This document shows, one piece after another, positions 42,683 to 50,547 of a stretch of DNA of 64,000 nucleotides. The stretch comes from Austwickia sp. GTDB taxonomy: Bacteria; Actinomycetota; Actinomycetes; Actinomycetales; Dermatophilaceae. Position 1 is the first letter of the stretch; each line of letters begins with the position of its first letter. The position numbers and the translations under genes are program-made. The stretch lies in contig JADJTI010000006.1 of assembly GCA_016711265.1 (NCBI GenBank), forward strand, positions 62,001-126,000, written 5' to 3'. A model generated the notes under the pieces. It worked only from the letters and a program-made list of their open reading frames with translations, searched no databases and was not told where the DNA came from.

Positions 42683-42770
42683 ACCCACGGGCCCTCGCCC
42701 TCGCCCAAACCCACCTCCCTCGCCCAAACCCACGAAGGACGGTGGGTCCCGGCGACGGAGGTGGGTTCGA
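42683..42770. repeat. Dispersed palindromic element, copy B
   Basis: Units ACCCAC-GGG..., ACCCACCTCCCTCGCCCAA (42709-42727) and ACCCACGAAG (42728-42737), then TGGGTCCCGGCGA and GTGGGTTCGA at the right end (42742-42770). From ACCCACGAAG to the right end it matches copy A (23668-23710) base for base except in two 5-base windows and two single positions. The left and right halves are imperfect inverted repeats of about 26 bases. It lies in the 364-base gap between two minus-strand genes; nothing else is seen in that gap. Confidence 0.75.
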
Positions 42771-42856
42771 GCGGCGGCACGCCGAGGACCCTGAGCGTCA
42801 GCGGACGCCCACGGGACGTCCGCTGGACGTCCGCGGGACGTCACCGGGATCGAGAG

Positions 42857-44002
42857 TCACATCGGGCGAACCGGTGGCGCCACGGTGGGCCCGACGCGAT
42901 TGCTTCGGTCCATGTCGATGGCCCAGGTCTGGCCGGCCAGCGCATCGCCGCGGACCACCTGGATGACGTTCTGGCGCATCACCACGTTGCGGACCGGGAT
43001 CTCGTACGGGCCGCCCTGGTTGATGTACACGGCTCGCCCGTGGGCCCGCGAGACCCGGTTGCCGACCAGGTACACGCCGTTGATGGCGTCACCACGGTCG
43101 CGCATGCCGCCGATCTCCAGGAAGCCGTCCGTCTCGTAGCCGACATTGTGGTACGCGCGGAGCCGGTCACCTTTGCGCCAGATCTCGATGAACCCGCCGT
43201 CGTGGCCGTAGTCGGAGCTTGCGGCCCGGCACCGGACGCAGACCGAGCGCCGGATGACCACGTCGTCGGCCTCCACGTTGAACCCCACCGCGCCGGAGTC
43301 GTCGTTGGCGTTCTCCCAGCGCGGGGTGGAGGTGAACAGGTGAAGATCCCGCGCGGACACGCGGTCGGCGACGGTGCCGTTGGCGGTGAACCGGACCCCG
43401 AACGCGGTCCGCTCGATGCGCAACTGCTGGGCCGTGGCCCCAGGTGCCGCAAGGGTCAGCCCGGCACCCGGAGTGAACGCGATCCGCAGGCCGGTGATCA
43501 CCCCGTTGGCCGAGGCGAACACCACGGCGCCCTGCTCCTTGCCGGCCGCCCTCGCGGTGAGGGTCGGGGCGTTGCCCTGGCCGTACGGCGCGACCAGAAT
43601 GCGCGACCCGCCGTGGATCCGGACGTGACCGTCCCACGTGCACCCCCGGCTGAGGTACACCGAGGCCCGGTCCGGCAACGCCCGCTGGTTCAACACGGCC
43701 GGGGTGCGCCAGGGCCGGCGCCCGCTGCCCGAGTTCTGGTCGCTGCCTCGGCGGCAGTCGATGTAGTAGCTGGGCCGGGCCAATGCCGCTCGAGGGGCTG
43801 GAGCCACGACGGCCGCCGGCGCCGAGGCCGAGACCGGCACCGAGGCCGAGACCGGCACCGAGACGGATCCCGGAGCGACGGCCGGCATCGACGCGAACGC
43901 CGTACCGGTTATCCCCAGCGCCGCGACGCCTGCCACACTCGCGATCGCTCCCACGCGCCCCCACGGCAGCGTGGAGCCCCGCGCCCATAGTCCCCGAACC
44001 AT
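42857..44002 (-). CDS. Secreted right-handed beta-helix protein, paralogue 1
   Basis: 381 residues. Signal peptide in the first 40 residues (WGRVGAIASVAGVAALGITGTAFAS). From about residue 80 a parallel beta-helix-type (pectate-lyase-like) domain: YYIDCRRGSDQNSGSGRRPWRTP, GHVRIHGGSRILVAPYG, GVITGLRIAFTPGAGLTLAAPGATAQQLRIERT, ARDLHLFTSTP, DYGHDGGFIEIWRKGDRLRAYHNVGY and NRVSRAHGRAVYINQGGPYEIPVRN. Such proteins bind or cleave polysaccharides; no catalytic residues could be assigned. ATG 44002 chosen for signal-peptide fit; ATG 44020 is possible. A close paralogue is 345 bases upstream. Confidence 0.8.
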   Translation of the reverse strand: MVRGLWARGSTLPWGRVGAIASVAGVAALGITGTAFASMPAVAPGSVSVPVSASVPVSASAPAAVVAPAPRAALARPSYYIDCRRGSDQNSGSGRRPWRTPAVLNQRALPDRASVYLSRGCTWDGHVRIHGGSRILVAPYGQGNAPTLTARAAGKEQGAVVFASANGVITGLRIAFTPGAGLTLAAPGATAQQLRIERTAFGVRFTANGTVADRVSARDLHLFTSTPRWENANDDSGAVGFNVEADDVVIRRSVCVRCRAASSDYGHDGGFIEIWRKGDRLRAYHNVGYETDGFLEIGGMRDRGDAINGVYLVGNRVSRAHGRAVYINQGGPYEIPVRNVVMRQNVIQVVRGDALAGQTWAIDMDRSNRVGPTVAPPVRPM

Positions 44003-44347
44003 GTGCCCGCCCACTCTCATGCTCAACGTCTGTGCGGCCAGGCTAGACGCTGGTCTGACGTCCGTACCAGCACCTGGTCCAGCACCCAGGACCAGGTCAG
44101 GCAGTTGTCGGCGAGCCTCGCCGCGCCCGTCACGGCACCTGAGAGCAGCCGTCAACGCCGACCGAGCGCCCCCAGGAGGCGCCGGAGCAAGGGGGCGGTG
44201 CAACGGTTTTCAGCCAGCCCCGCACGCTCCCGCCGGGCCCGTCTCGCCGCCCCCGGTGCCCACGGCGACGAGCGGGGAGGACCTCACCCGGTGGCGAACC
44301 GCGGCGCGAGAATGTGACGCGGGTTACAGCAGAGCGTCCGCGACCCG
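44003..44347. other. Intergenic region between the two beta-helix genes
   Basis: 345 bases without a convincing gene on either strand. It should carry the promoter for the 42857-44002 gene. No clear promoter motif or repeat was identified here. Confidence 0.6.
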
Positions 44348-45592
44348 TCAACTGCGGGGGGCGAGTGCTCCCGACGGCGCGGCGACCGGTGGGCGCACAT
44401 GTCGGCCGATCTGATTGCTGGGGTCGATGTCGACACCCGAGGTGTCACCGGCGGCCGCGGGCCCGTCCACCACGTGGATGACGTTGTCCCGCATCACCAG
44501 TCCCGTGACCGGGATGTCGTAGGGCCCTCCCTGGTTGATGTACAGCGCCCGCGCGTACACCTGGGACACCCGGTTGCCCTGCAGCAGCACGTCCTTGACC
44601 TCGTCGCCGGAACCCTTCATGCCGCCGATCTCGAGAAATCCGTCCACGTTGTACCCGATGTTGTTGTACGCGCGGAGACGGTCACCCTCCCGCCAGATCT
44701 CGATGAAGCCGCCGTCGTGACCGTAGTCGTCGCTGGGCGCCCGGCAGTTGAAACACGAACTGTTCTGCACCGTCACATCCGTGGTCTCGACGTTGAACCC
44801 GACGGCCCCCGAGTCGTCGTCGGCTTTCTGCTCCTTGGGCGTGGACGTGAACAGGTGCAGATTGCGGGCCTGGACCCGGTCGGCGATCGTGTGCGGGGCG
44901 GTGAACCGGACCCCGAAGGCCACGTCCTCCACGATCAGATTCGCGGCCGCCGCGCCGGGGGCGGCCAACGTGATGCCCGCACCGGGGGTGTCACGCACGG
45001 TCACCCCGCTGATCAGCCCCTTGGGTGAGTCGAGGATGACGGCGCCCTCCTCGCGGTCGGCCGTGGGAGCGGTGATGACCGGCGGCGCTCCGGACCCGTA
45101 CGGCGCGACGGTGATCTGCTCGCCGACGATGCGCAGCTGCCCCTCCCACGAGCAGCCGCGTTTGAGGTAGACCGCTGCTCCGGCGGGCAGAGTCCGCCCC
45201 GAAACGGGGGCCAGGCTTCGCCAAGGAGCGGTTCGCCCACCATCGGCGTCGTCGGCCCCGGCGGTGCAGTCGACGAAGTAGGCTGGCCGATCCCTCGGGA
45301 AGGTGTCCGGTTCCGTGTTCCCCTGCGTCGGCAGGTGCGGTTCCCGGACGTCCACGAGTACCCAGCGTCTGGTCTCGCGATCCCAACGCCACAGGCCCTC
45401 CTTGCCGACCCCGTCGTCGTACACCCAGACCAGTTCATCGGAACCGACGCCAGGCGTGGGGGCCTCATCGGCCGCCAACGCCGGAACGGCGACCGCAATG
45501 CCCAGGAGTACGGCGACCACCGCACCGATCCGGGCGATCCACCCCGGACGCCTGGCCTGACCCGGGATCGGCACGCCGCCACCCTGACCCAT
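44348..45592 (-). CDS. Secreted right-handed beta-helix protein, paralogue 2
   Basis: 414 residues. Signal peptide (RIGAVVAVLLGIAVAVPALA). An extra N-terminal module DELVWVYDDGVGKEGLWRWDRETRRWVLVDVREP (about residues 52-90) is absent from paralogue 1. The beta-helix domain then repeats the paralogue's landmarks: AYFVDCTAGADDADGGRTAPWRS, GVRFTAPHTIADRVQARNLHLFTSTP, DDSGAVGFNVE, YGHDGGFIEIWREGDRLRAYNNIGYNVDGFLEIGGM and ARALYINQGGPYDIPVTG. The strict conservation of the DGGFIEIW and YINQGGPY blocks suggests they form the ligand-binding face. ATG 45592 chosen from the signal peptide. Confidence 0.82.
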   Translation of the reverse strand: MGQGGGVPIPGQARRPGWIARIGAVVAVLLGIAVAVPALAADEAPTPGVGSDELVWVYDDGVGKEGLWRWDRETRRWVLVDVREPHLPTQGNTEPDTFPRDRPAYFVDCTAGADDADGGRTAPWRSLAPVSGRTLPAGAAVYLKRGCSWEGQLRIVGEQITVAPYGSGAPPVITAPTADREEGAVILDSPKGLISGVTVRDTPGAGITLAAPGAAAANLIVEDVAFGVRFTAPHTIADRVQARNLHLFTSTPKEQKADDDSGAVGFNVETTDVTVQNSSCFNCRAPSDDYGHDGGFIEIWREGDRLRAYNNIGYNVDGFLEIGGMKGSGDEVKDVLLQGNRVSQVYARALYINQGGPYDIPVTGLVMRDNVIHVVDGPAAAGDTSGVDIDPSNQIGRHVRPPVAAPSGALAPRS

Positions 45593-45710
45593 CCCGCAAC
45601 CCCCCACCCGTCCCGCAGCGCAGCACACGTCGTACCGCGTCGTCCCGGTGAGGCTAATCGGCGGCGCGGCGGGGCGGCCGAGGATATCCCCAGGGCCTCA
45701 GAGCCTGGGG

Positions 45711-46784
45711 TCAGCCGCGAGAGATCAACGGATCACGCAGGACCTGGATCACGTCGAAGTCGAAACCATCGGCTCGCGCCAGATAGACCCGTTGCAGACA
45801 GATGCCGCCGGACATTCTCCGCGGACCTCGAGGCCCGTCAAGGCCGGCCTCAGCGGCGGCCGACATCAGGGCGGGCAGATCACCGCAGCCGGCGCGGTCG
45901 TACATGGCGCGCAACATCATGATCCCGCCGTGACAGGACTCGGCCATCGCGTTCAAGGGCGGCGCGTCGGGCCCGAACGCGGCGGTGTATTCGCTGGTCA
46001 GATGCAGCGCATCGGCCGTCGCCAACGACCGGAAGTAGCTGGCAGCCACGTACAGATCGGTCACGGCGTGGGCGCCGCTGGCCAGCAACATGTTCTCTTC
46101 CATGAGCGGGCTGAACCGGACCACCTGCTCGTGCAGCCCTGCGGCGGCGAACGCCCGGTTGAACATGACGGCGTCCTGGCCGACCAGCAGCATCAGGACC
46201 CCCTGAGCGCCGCTGGAGCGGACCCGCCGGATCACCCCGGCGAAACCGCGGGTCCCGTATCGCACGAAGACCTGGTCCCGAATGGTCAGCCCGAGTTCCC
46301 GGCAGAAGCGCTGTGCGGCTGCGGCGGAACCGCGCGGCCAGATGTAGTCGTCCCCGACGATGCACCAGTTGCGCACCCCCAACTGGTCGCGGAGCCAGCG
46401 CAGAGCGGGCCGGATCTGCTGGGCGGGGACTTCACCGGAGCAGATCACCCCGGGCGTTCTCTCCCCGCCCTCGTACAGGGATGTGTAGATATAAGGGACC
46501 CGGCCGCTGGTCACCGGGGCAATCCGGCGTCGTACGGCGGAGATGTGCCAGCCCGTGATCGCCTGCACCCGCCCGGCGCGGATAGCGAGGTCAACCTGGT
46601 GGGCGACCTGCGCCGGATCGCCACCGCCGTCGATCACCTCGACCACAACCTCGCGTCCGCTGATGCCACCGGCGGCATTCACGGTGCGTACGGCCAACTC
46701 GGTCACGGCCTCACAGGACGGGGCGAAGATTCCCGCTGGTCCCTGAAGAGGCACCACGAGCCCCACGCGATAGAGATCGGTCAC
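45711..46784 (-). CDS. Cytoplasmic amide receptor-like protein (Peripla_BP_6, AmiC/FmdD type)
   Basis: 357 residues of type I periplasmic-binding fold: VGLVVPLQGPAGIFAPSCEAVTELAVRTVNAAGGISGREVVVEVIDGGGDPAQVAHQVD, GWHISAVRRRIAPVTSGRVPYIYTSLYEGGE, and NWCIVGDDYIWPRGSAAAAQRFCRELG. There is no signal peptide: the first beta strand starts at residue 5, so the protein should stay in the cytoplasm, as does the Pseudomonas amide sensor AmiC. Divergent from a MarR gene and just upstream of formamidase genes. It likely senses an amide and changes expression, perhaps through the MarR protein (inference). GTG start at 46784. Confidence 0.85.
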   Translation of the reverse strand: MTDLYRVGLVVPLQGPAGIFAPSCEAVTELAVRTVNAAGGISGREVVVEVIDGGGDPAQVAHQVDLAIRAGRVQAITGWHISAVRRRIAPVTSGRVPYIYTSLYEGGERTPGVICSGEVPAQQIRPALRWLRDQLGVRNWCIVGDDYIWPRGSAAAAQRFCRELGLTIRDQVFVRYGTRGFAGVIRRVRSSGAQGVLMLLVGQDAVMFNRAFAAAGLHEQVVRFSPLMEENMLLASGAHAVTDLYVAASYFRSLATADALHLTSEYTAAFGPDAPPLNAMAESCHGGIMMLRAMYDRAGCGDLPALMSAAAEAGLDGPRGPRRMSGGICLQRVYLARADGFDFDVIQVLRDPLISRG

Positions 46785-46936
46785 AGTGCCCGCCGCTCGT
46801 CATCGTGTCGGCATCACCACCAGAACATCGTGTGTACCATGAGTTGCTTTCACTTGAGAAGGTTTCATCTCTGAGCAGTCCGACGCCCGTACCACACCAG
46901 TACGGCGGCGACGTAGTGGTGTCGCATGGGAGAACG

Positions 46937-47398
46937 ATGGGGGCAGCGCACGTGACCAGGCACCCCGGCGCGGACGCCACCCACGTCCCCTTCTCCTTGG
47001 CCCTGGCGCGCTTGGCCCAGCTGGCCGACCGGCAGCTCTCCGTCGTCCTCCAGGCGGAGGGGTTGCGCGTGGAGGACTGGCGGGTCTTGGACCACTTGGC
47101 GCGAAGCGGTAAGTCCACCATGAGCGAGCTGGCCGAGGCCGCGCTGGTCAGCGGGGCAACCGTCACCCGCGCGGTCGACAAACTCACTTCGCTGGGGCTC
47201 GCCCACCGGACGGCCGGGGTGCACGACCGGCGTACGGTCCACGTGAACCTGTCCACCCGCGGTGCGAAGCTGCACGCCACCTTGTCCATCGCCGTGGAGG
47301 AAGCCGAAACAGGCGCGCTCCACGCCTTCGCCAACGACCCCACGCTGCAGGCCGCACTATCCCGGCGCAGCAGCGGTTCTGCCGGCGCGACACGCTAG
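46937..47398 (+). CDS. MarR family transcriptional regulator
   Basis: 153 residues. Winged helix: RLAQLADRQLSVVLQAEGLRVEDWRVLDHLARSGKSTMSELAEAALVSGATVTRAVDKLTSLGLAHRTAGVHDRRTVHVNLSTRGAKLHATLSIAVEEAE, the usual MarR pattern with a DxRRT wing. ATG 46937 chosen because GGGAG lies 6 bases upstream and the usual N-terminus begins there; a longer frame is available upstream but lacks such a site. It sits between the amide-receptor gene and fmdB-amiS-fmdA, and a palindrome overlapping the downstream promoter is its likely operator. Confidence 0.9.
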   Translation: MGAAHVTRHPGADATHVPFSLALARLAQLADRQLSVVLQAEGLRVEDWRVLDHLARSGKSTMSELAEAALVSGATVTRAVDKLTSLGLAHRTAGVHDRRTVHVNLSTRGAKLHATLSIAVEEAETGALHAFANDPTLQAALSRRSSGSAGATR

Positions 47399-47465
47399 GT
47401 CGGAGCCGCGCGGCGGCAACCCCGCAGACCCCGACGGACCTTTTGGCCCTACCGACGGGTATCCC

Positions 47466-47508
47466 TTGACGCTAGATCCTTTCATATGAATATAGTTCAC
47501 ATGAAAGG
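47466..47508 (+). promoter_or_regulatory. Promoter of the fmd operon overlapped by a probable MarR operator
   Basis: TTGACG (47466-47471) and TATAGT (47491-47496) make a promoter (19-base spacer; AATATA two bases earlier gives a 17-base spacer). An inverted repeat with 13-bp arms CCTTTCATATGAA (47478-47490) and TTCACATGAAAGG (47496-47508), one mismatch, flanks the -10 box. This layout would let a dimeric MarR protein block RNA polymerase. Confidence 0.7.
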
Positions 47509-47519
47509 AAGTGGTGCCG

Positions 47520-47819
47520 ATGCCGACATACTCCTTCCGGTGCGCCCGCGGCGACACCTTCGACGTCCTCATCCCGATGCCCGAGTTGCGGTCCACCTGG
47601 ACCTGCCCGACCTGCTCACAGCCCAGCACCCGGGTGTACGGTGCCCCCGCCCTCGCCCGACTGGGGTCGAGCCGTCACCGCGCGGCCGACCTGGCCGCGT
47701 CATCGGCCGAGCGCCCACACGTCGTACGTCGTCCGGCCGCCGCGGGGTCCACCGGCAACGCTGCCGACCGGTCGCCCACTGCCCGCCGACCCGGTTTTCC
47801 CGCCCTGCCGAGGCCGTGA
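47520..47819 (+). CDS. FmdB-family small regulatory/zinc-ribbon-like protein with one degenerate knuckle
   Basis: 99 residues. PTYSFRCARGDTFDVLIPMPELRSTWTCPTCSQPSTRVYGAPAL follows FmdB (PTYxYRCxxCGxxFEVxxxM...xxCPxCGs), but the first knuckle reads CARG and so keeps one cysteine, whereas the second is a normal CPTC. Zinc binding is therefore doubtful. The C-terminal half is Arg/Ala-rich. ATG 47520 chosen because it gives the family N-terminus and AAAGGAAG lies 9 bases upstream; GTGs at 47511 and 47514 are in frame. First gene of the formamide operon. The gene symbol fmdB is not assigned because of the changed knuckle. Confidence 0.78.
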   Translation: MPTYSFRCARGDTFDVLIPMPELRSTWTCPTCSQPSTRVYGAPALARLGSSRHRAADLAASSAERPHVVRRPAAAGSTGNAADRSPTARRPGFPALPRP

Positions 47820-47820
47820 G

Positions 47821-48435
47821 ATGGGTGCCGTCGGGCTGTTCTATGTGGGAGCCGTCCTCATCGTCAACGGCCTCATGCTTCTGGGGTACATGTCGGGACC
47901 GAGTGCCGCCCCACTCAACCTCTTCGTCGGTGCCCTCCAGGTCGTCGTACCGACCCTCCTGCTCATCCGGGCCGGCTCCGACACCGCCGGGGTCTTCGCC
48001 GCCTCCGGCCTGTATCTGTTCGGGTTCACCTACCTGTGGGTCGGCATCAACGCGCTGGCCAACCTCCCGGGACACGGCCTGGGCTGGTACTCCCTCTTCG
48101 TCGCCGTTGCCGCCCTCGGCTACAGCTGGCACGCCTTCACCGTGGAATCAGACCCGGCATTCGGGGTCATCTGGCTGCTGTGGGCCGCGCTGTGGGGGCT
48201 GTTCTTCCTGCTGCTCGGACTGGAGCGCGCCCACCTGGCCCAGGCGACCGGTGTCGTCGCCCTCGTCGAGGGCATCGTGACCGCCGCAGTCCCCGCGTTC
48301 CTCATCCTGTCCGGGTCGTGGACCTCCAACGCCACGACCGCTCTCGTCCTGGCCCTCGTCGGGCTGGCGACCATCGCCGCCTGCGTGCCCCTGGGACGCC
48401 GGCTCGCCCCCCGCTCCGCGCCCGTCGCGGCCTGA
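47821..48435 (+). CDS. AmiS/UreI family amide or urea channel-like transporter
   Basis: 204 residues, six predicted membrane segments. GAVGLFYVGAVLIVNGLMLLGYM, PLNLFVGALQVVVP, FTYLWVGINALANLPGHGLGWYSLFVAVAAL and WLLWAALWGLFFLLLGLER are the family's conserved spans, with the WVG-N and WLxWA blocks of the AmiS/UreI pore. It would let short amides such as formamide cross the membrane. Starts one base after the FmdB-like stop (TGAG ATG). Context with FmdA supports amide uptake. Confidence 0.92.
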   Translation: MGAVGLFYVGAVLIVNGLMLLGYMSGPSAAPLNLFVGALQVVVPTLLLIRAGSDTAGVFAASGLYLFGFTYLWVGINALANLPGHGLGWYSLFVAVAALGYSWHAFTVESDPAFGVIWLLWAALWGLFFLLLGLERAHLAQATGVVALVEGIVTAAVPAFLILSGSWTSNATTALVLALVGLATIAACVPLGRRLAPRSAPVAA

Positions 48436-48496
48436 GCGCACCCACGCCCGTCACCCGGCGGGACGTCCAACCCCATGCAACGTGAGGAGTTCCGTC

Positions 48497-49744
48497 ATGC
48501 CCGAAGTCATCTTCAGCGTCGACCAGAACATCGCCATGAGCGCCCAGGCCGTCCCCGGCCACAACCGCTGGCATCCCGACATCCCGGCCGCGGCCACGGT
48601 CAAGCCCGGCAGCGAGTTCCGCATCGAATGCAAGGAGTGGACAGACGGGCAGATCGGCAACAACGACTCCGCCAACGACGTCCGCGACGTCGACCTGACC
48701 CCCTGCCACATGCTCTCCGGGCCGATCGCGGTGGAGGGCGCCCAGCCCGGCGATCTGCTGGTGGTCGACATCCTCGACCTGGGTCCGGTCCCCCAGACCA
48801 ACGGTCCGAACTGCGGTGAGGGCTGGGGCTACTCGGGCATCTTCGCCAAGGTGAACGGCGGCGGCTTCCTGACCGACTACTACCCGGACGCCTACAAGGC
48901 CATCTGGGATTTCCACGGCCAGCAGTGCACCTCCCGGCATGTCCCCGGAGTCCGGTACACGGGGATCACCCACCCGGGCCTCTTCGGCACCGCACCCTCC
49001 CCCGAACTGCTGGCGAGCTGGAACGCCCGCGAGCGGGCGCTGATCGCCACCGACCCCGACCGGGTGCCGCCATTGGCCCTGCCCCCGCTGGCCGAAAACA
49101 CCCTCGGCGGTACCGCCAGTGGCGACCTGCTGGCCAAGATCGCCGAGGAGGGCGCCCGCACCGTGCCCGCCCGGGAGAACGGCGGTAACCACGACATCAA
49201 GAACTTCACCCGGGGCAGCCGGATCTTCTATCCGGTGTTCGTCGAGGGCGCCAAGCTCTCCGGCGGCGACCTGCACTTCAGCCAGGGTGATGGCGAGATC
49301 AACTTCTGTGGGGCCATTGAGATGGGCGGCTTCATCGACATGCACGTCGAGGTCATCAAGGGCGGTATGGAGACCTACGGGATCCACCGAAACCCGGTGT
49401 TCATGCCCGGTCGAGTGGCCCCGTTGTACTCCGAGTACCTGACATTCATCGGGGTGTCGGTCGACCATCGCGACAACACCAACGCCTACATGGATGCCAC
49501 GCTGGCCTACCGCAATGCCTGCCTCAACGCGATCGAGTACCTCGGCAAGTGGGGGTACACCGGCGAACAGGCGTACCTCATCCTTGGCACATCACCCATC
49601 GAGGGACGGATCGGGGGCGTCGTGGACATCCCGAACGCCTGCTGTTCGGTGTTCCTCCCCACGGAGATCTTCGACTTCGACATCCGGCCCGGCGGCGACG
49701 GCCCGGTCAAGGTCGACCGCGGCCAGGTGGCTGTGACGTCCTAG
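48497..49744 (+). CDS. fmdA: Formamidase/acetamidase (FmdA)
   Basis: 415 residues, standard for the formamidase family. It hydrolyses formamide (possibly other short amides) to formate and ammonia. Signature blocks: GHNRWHPDIPAAATVKPGSEFRIECKEWTDGQIGNNDSANDVRDVDLTPCHMLSGPI, NCGEGWGYSGIFAK, GVRYTGITHPGLFGTAPS, NGGNHDIKNFTRGSRIFYPVFVEGAKLSGGDLHFSQGDGEI and GRIGGVVDIPNACCSVFLP. ATG 48497 has GTGAGGAG upstream and the conserved N-terminus. Last gene of the marR-fmdB-amiS-fmdA run; a hairpin terminator follows. Confidence 0.96.
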   Translation: MPEVIFSVDQNIAMSAQAVPGHNRWHPDIPAAATVKPGSEFRIECKEWTDGQIGNNDSANDVRDVDLTPCHMLSGPIAVEGAQPGDLLVVDILDLGPVPQTNGPNCGEGWGYSGIFAKVNGGGFLTDYYPDAYKAIWDFHGQQCTSRHVPGVRYTGITHPGLFGTAPSPELLASWNARERALIATDPDRVPPLALPPLAENTLGGTASGDLLAKIAEEGARTVPARENGGNHDIKNFTRGSRIFYPVFVEGAKLSGGDLHFSQGDGEINFCGAIEMGGFIDMHVEVIKGGMETYGIHRNPVFMPGRVAPLYSEYLTFIGVSVDHRDNTNAYMDATLAYRNACLNAIEYLGKWGYTGEQAYLILGTSPIEGRIGGVVDIPNACCSVFLPTEIFDFDIRPGGDGPVKVDRGQVAVTS

Positions 49745-49769
49745 CGACTCAGGAGGCCACGATGGCCCG

Positions 49770-49801
49770 GGGCTGGCGCCGGTCACGTCGGGCGCCAGCC
49801 C
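49770..49801. terminator. Hairpin after fmdA
   Basis: Stem of 11 bp (GGGCTGGCGCC/GGCGCCAGCCC) with a ten-base loop, between the fmdA stop and the convergent small gene stop. Followed by a CGGGTC tandem stretch. Confidence 0.75.
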
Positions 49802-49835
49802 GGGTCCGGGTCCGGGTCCGCAGCTGCCGTTGCTC

Positions 49836-50117
49836 TCACGGCCCCGCGGGGGAACCTCTGGTGATGTCGGCGGCCAGCCGCGCCACCTCGTCCTCGGGAA
49901 CGGACAGCCCCGCCTGCGTGAAGGCCGCAGCCAGTTCATATCCGACCACTGTGGCGTCCCGCGACGTGACGCGCTTGGCCACGTCGTCGACGATCGTCAC
50001 CATCGTCTCGGCCTGGTCGTTGCCGATGGCGTGCGCCACGGTGGGGTTGACGGCGACGTCGGAACCCAGGTGTCCGACGTCGATCGGGTCGTTGGTGACC
50101 GGACCCATCTCGCTCAT
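49836..50117 (-). CDS. Small protein of unknown function
   Basis: 93 residues, acidic, no membrane span or signal peptide. GPVTNDPIDVGHLGSDVAVNPTVAHAIGNDQAETMVTIVDDVAKRVTSRDATVVGYELAAAFTQAGLSVPEDEVARLAADI looks like a folded alpha/beta protein. ATG has GGGGAG nine bases upstream, and codon use is normal, so it is likely real. Not recognised. Confidence 0.65.
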   Translation of the reverse strand: MSEMGPVTNDPIDVGHLGSDVAVNPTVAHAIGNDQAETMVTIVDDVAKRVTSRDATVVGYELAAAFTQAGLSVPEDEVARLAADITRGSPAGP

Positions 50118-50547
50118 CTGCCGCTCCCCTCTGCCCTGACGGCGATCCCGCCGCTGGGACCTTGGTCGCCCGGAGCGTACGCGCCATCGCCGACCCGCAG
50201 CAGTCGGCAGCCGGTGAATTGCCGGTGAACAGCCATGGGCACCCTCGGCGTCGGCGCGGGAGGCCAGGCGTCCAGACTGCCGACCGCACCAGAGCAGGCC
50301 CGCTGAGATGTCATTTGTGGGTCACGCCGTGCGTCGAGATGTCAATACATGTGCAGAAAGGTCCCTCTAGCGACACCGAATCGACAGGTCGGCCGGGGGA
50401 GTTGCCCTCACAGTGACATCTCCACACCCCTGGGGGTATGTGACCGGCGAGAGCTCGGCCACGCCTCGCGCCAAAGCCGCACCCCCGTGACGCCTCTGGG
50501 GCCACACTGGTCATCGGTAACCCGCCCGAGGACAGGACCACAGGCTG
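50118..50547. other. Intergenic region with GAGATGTCA repeats
   Basis: 430 bases between divergent genes without a convincing gene. It holds GAGATGTCA at 50305-50313 and 50336-50344 (31 bases apart) and the inverted TGACATCTC at 50414-50422. These may be regulator-binding sites for the downstream membrane protein gene or relics. No clear promoter was assigned. Confidence 0.5.

Noticed and set aside
42541..42856. Possible small gene between the unknown protein and beta-helix paralogue 1
   Set aside because: Open frames exist on the plus strand but they read through the palindromic repeat and lack ribosome binding sites or domains.
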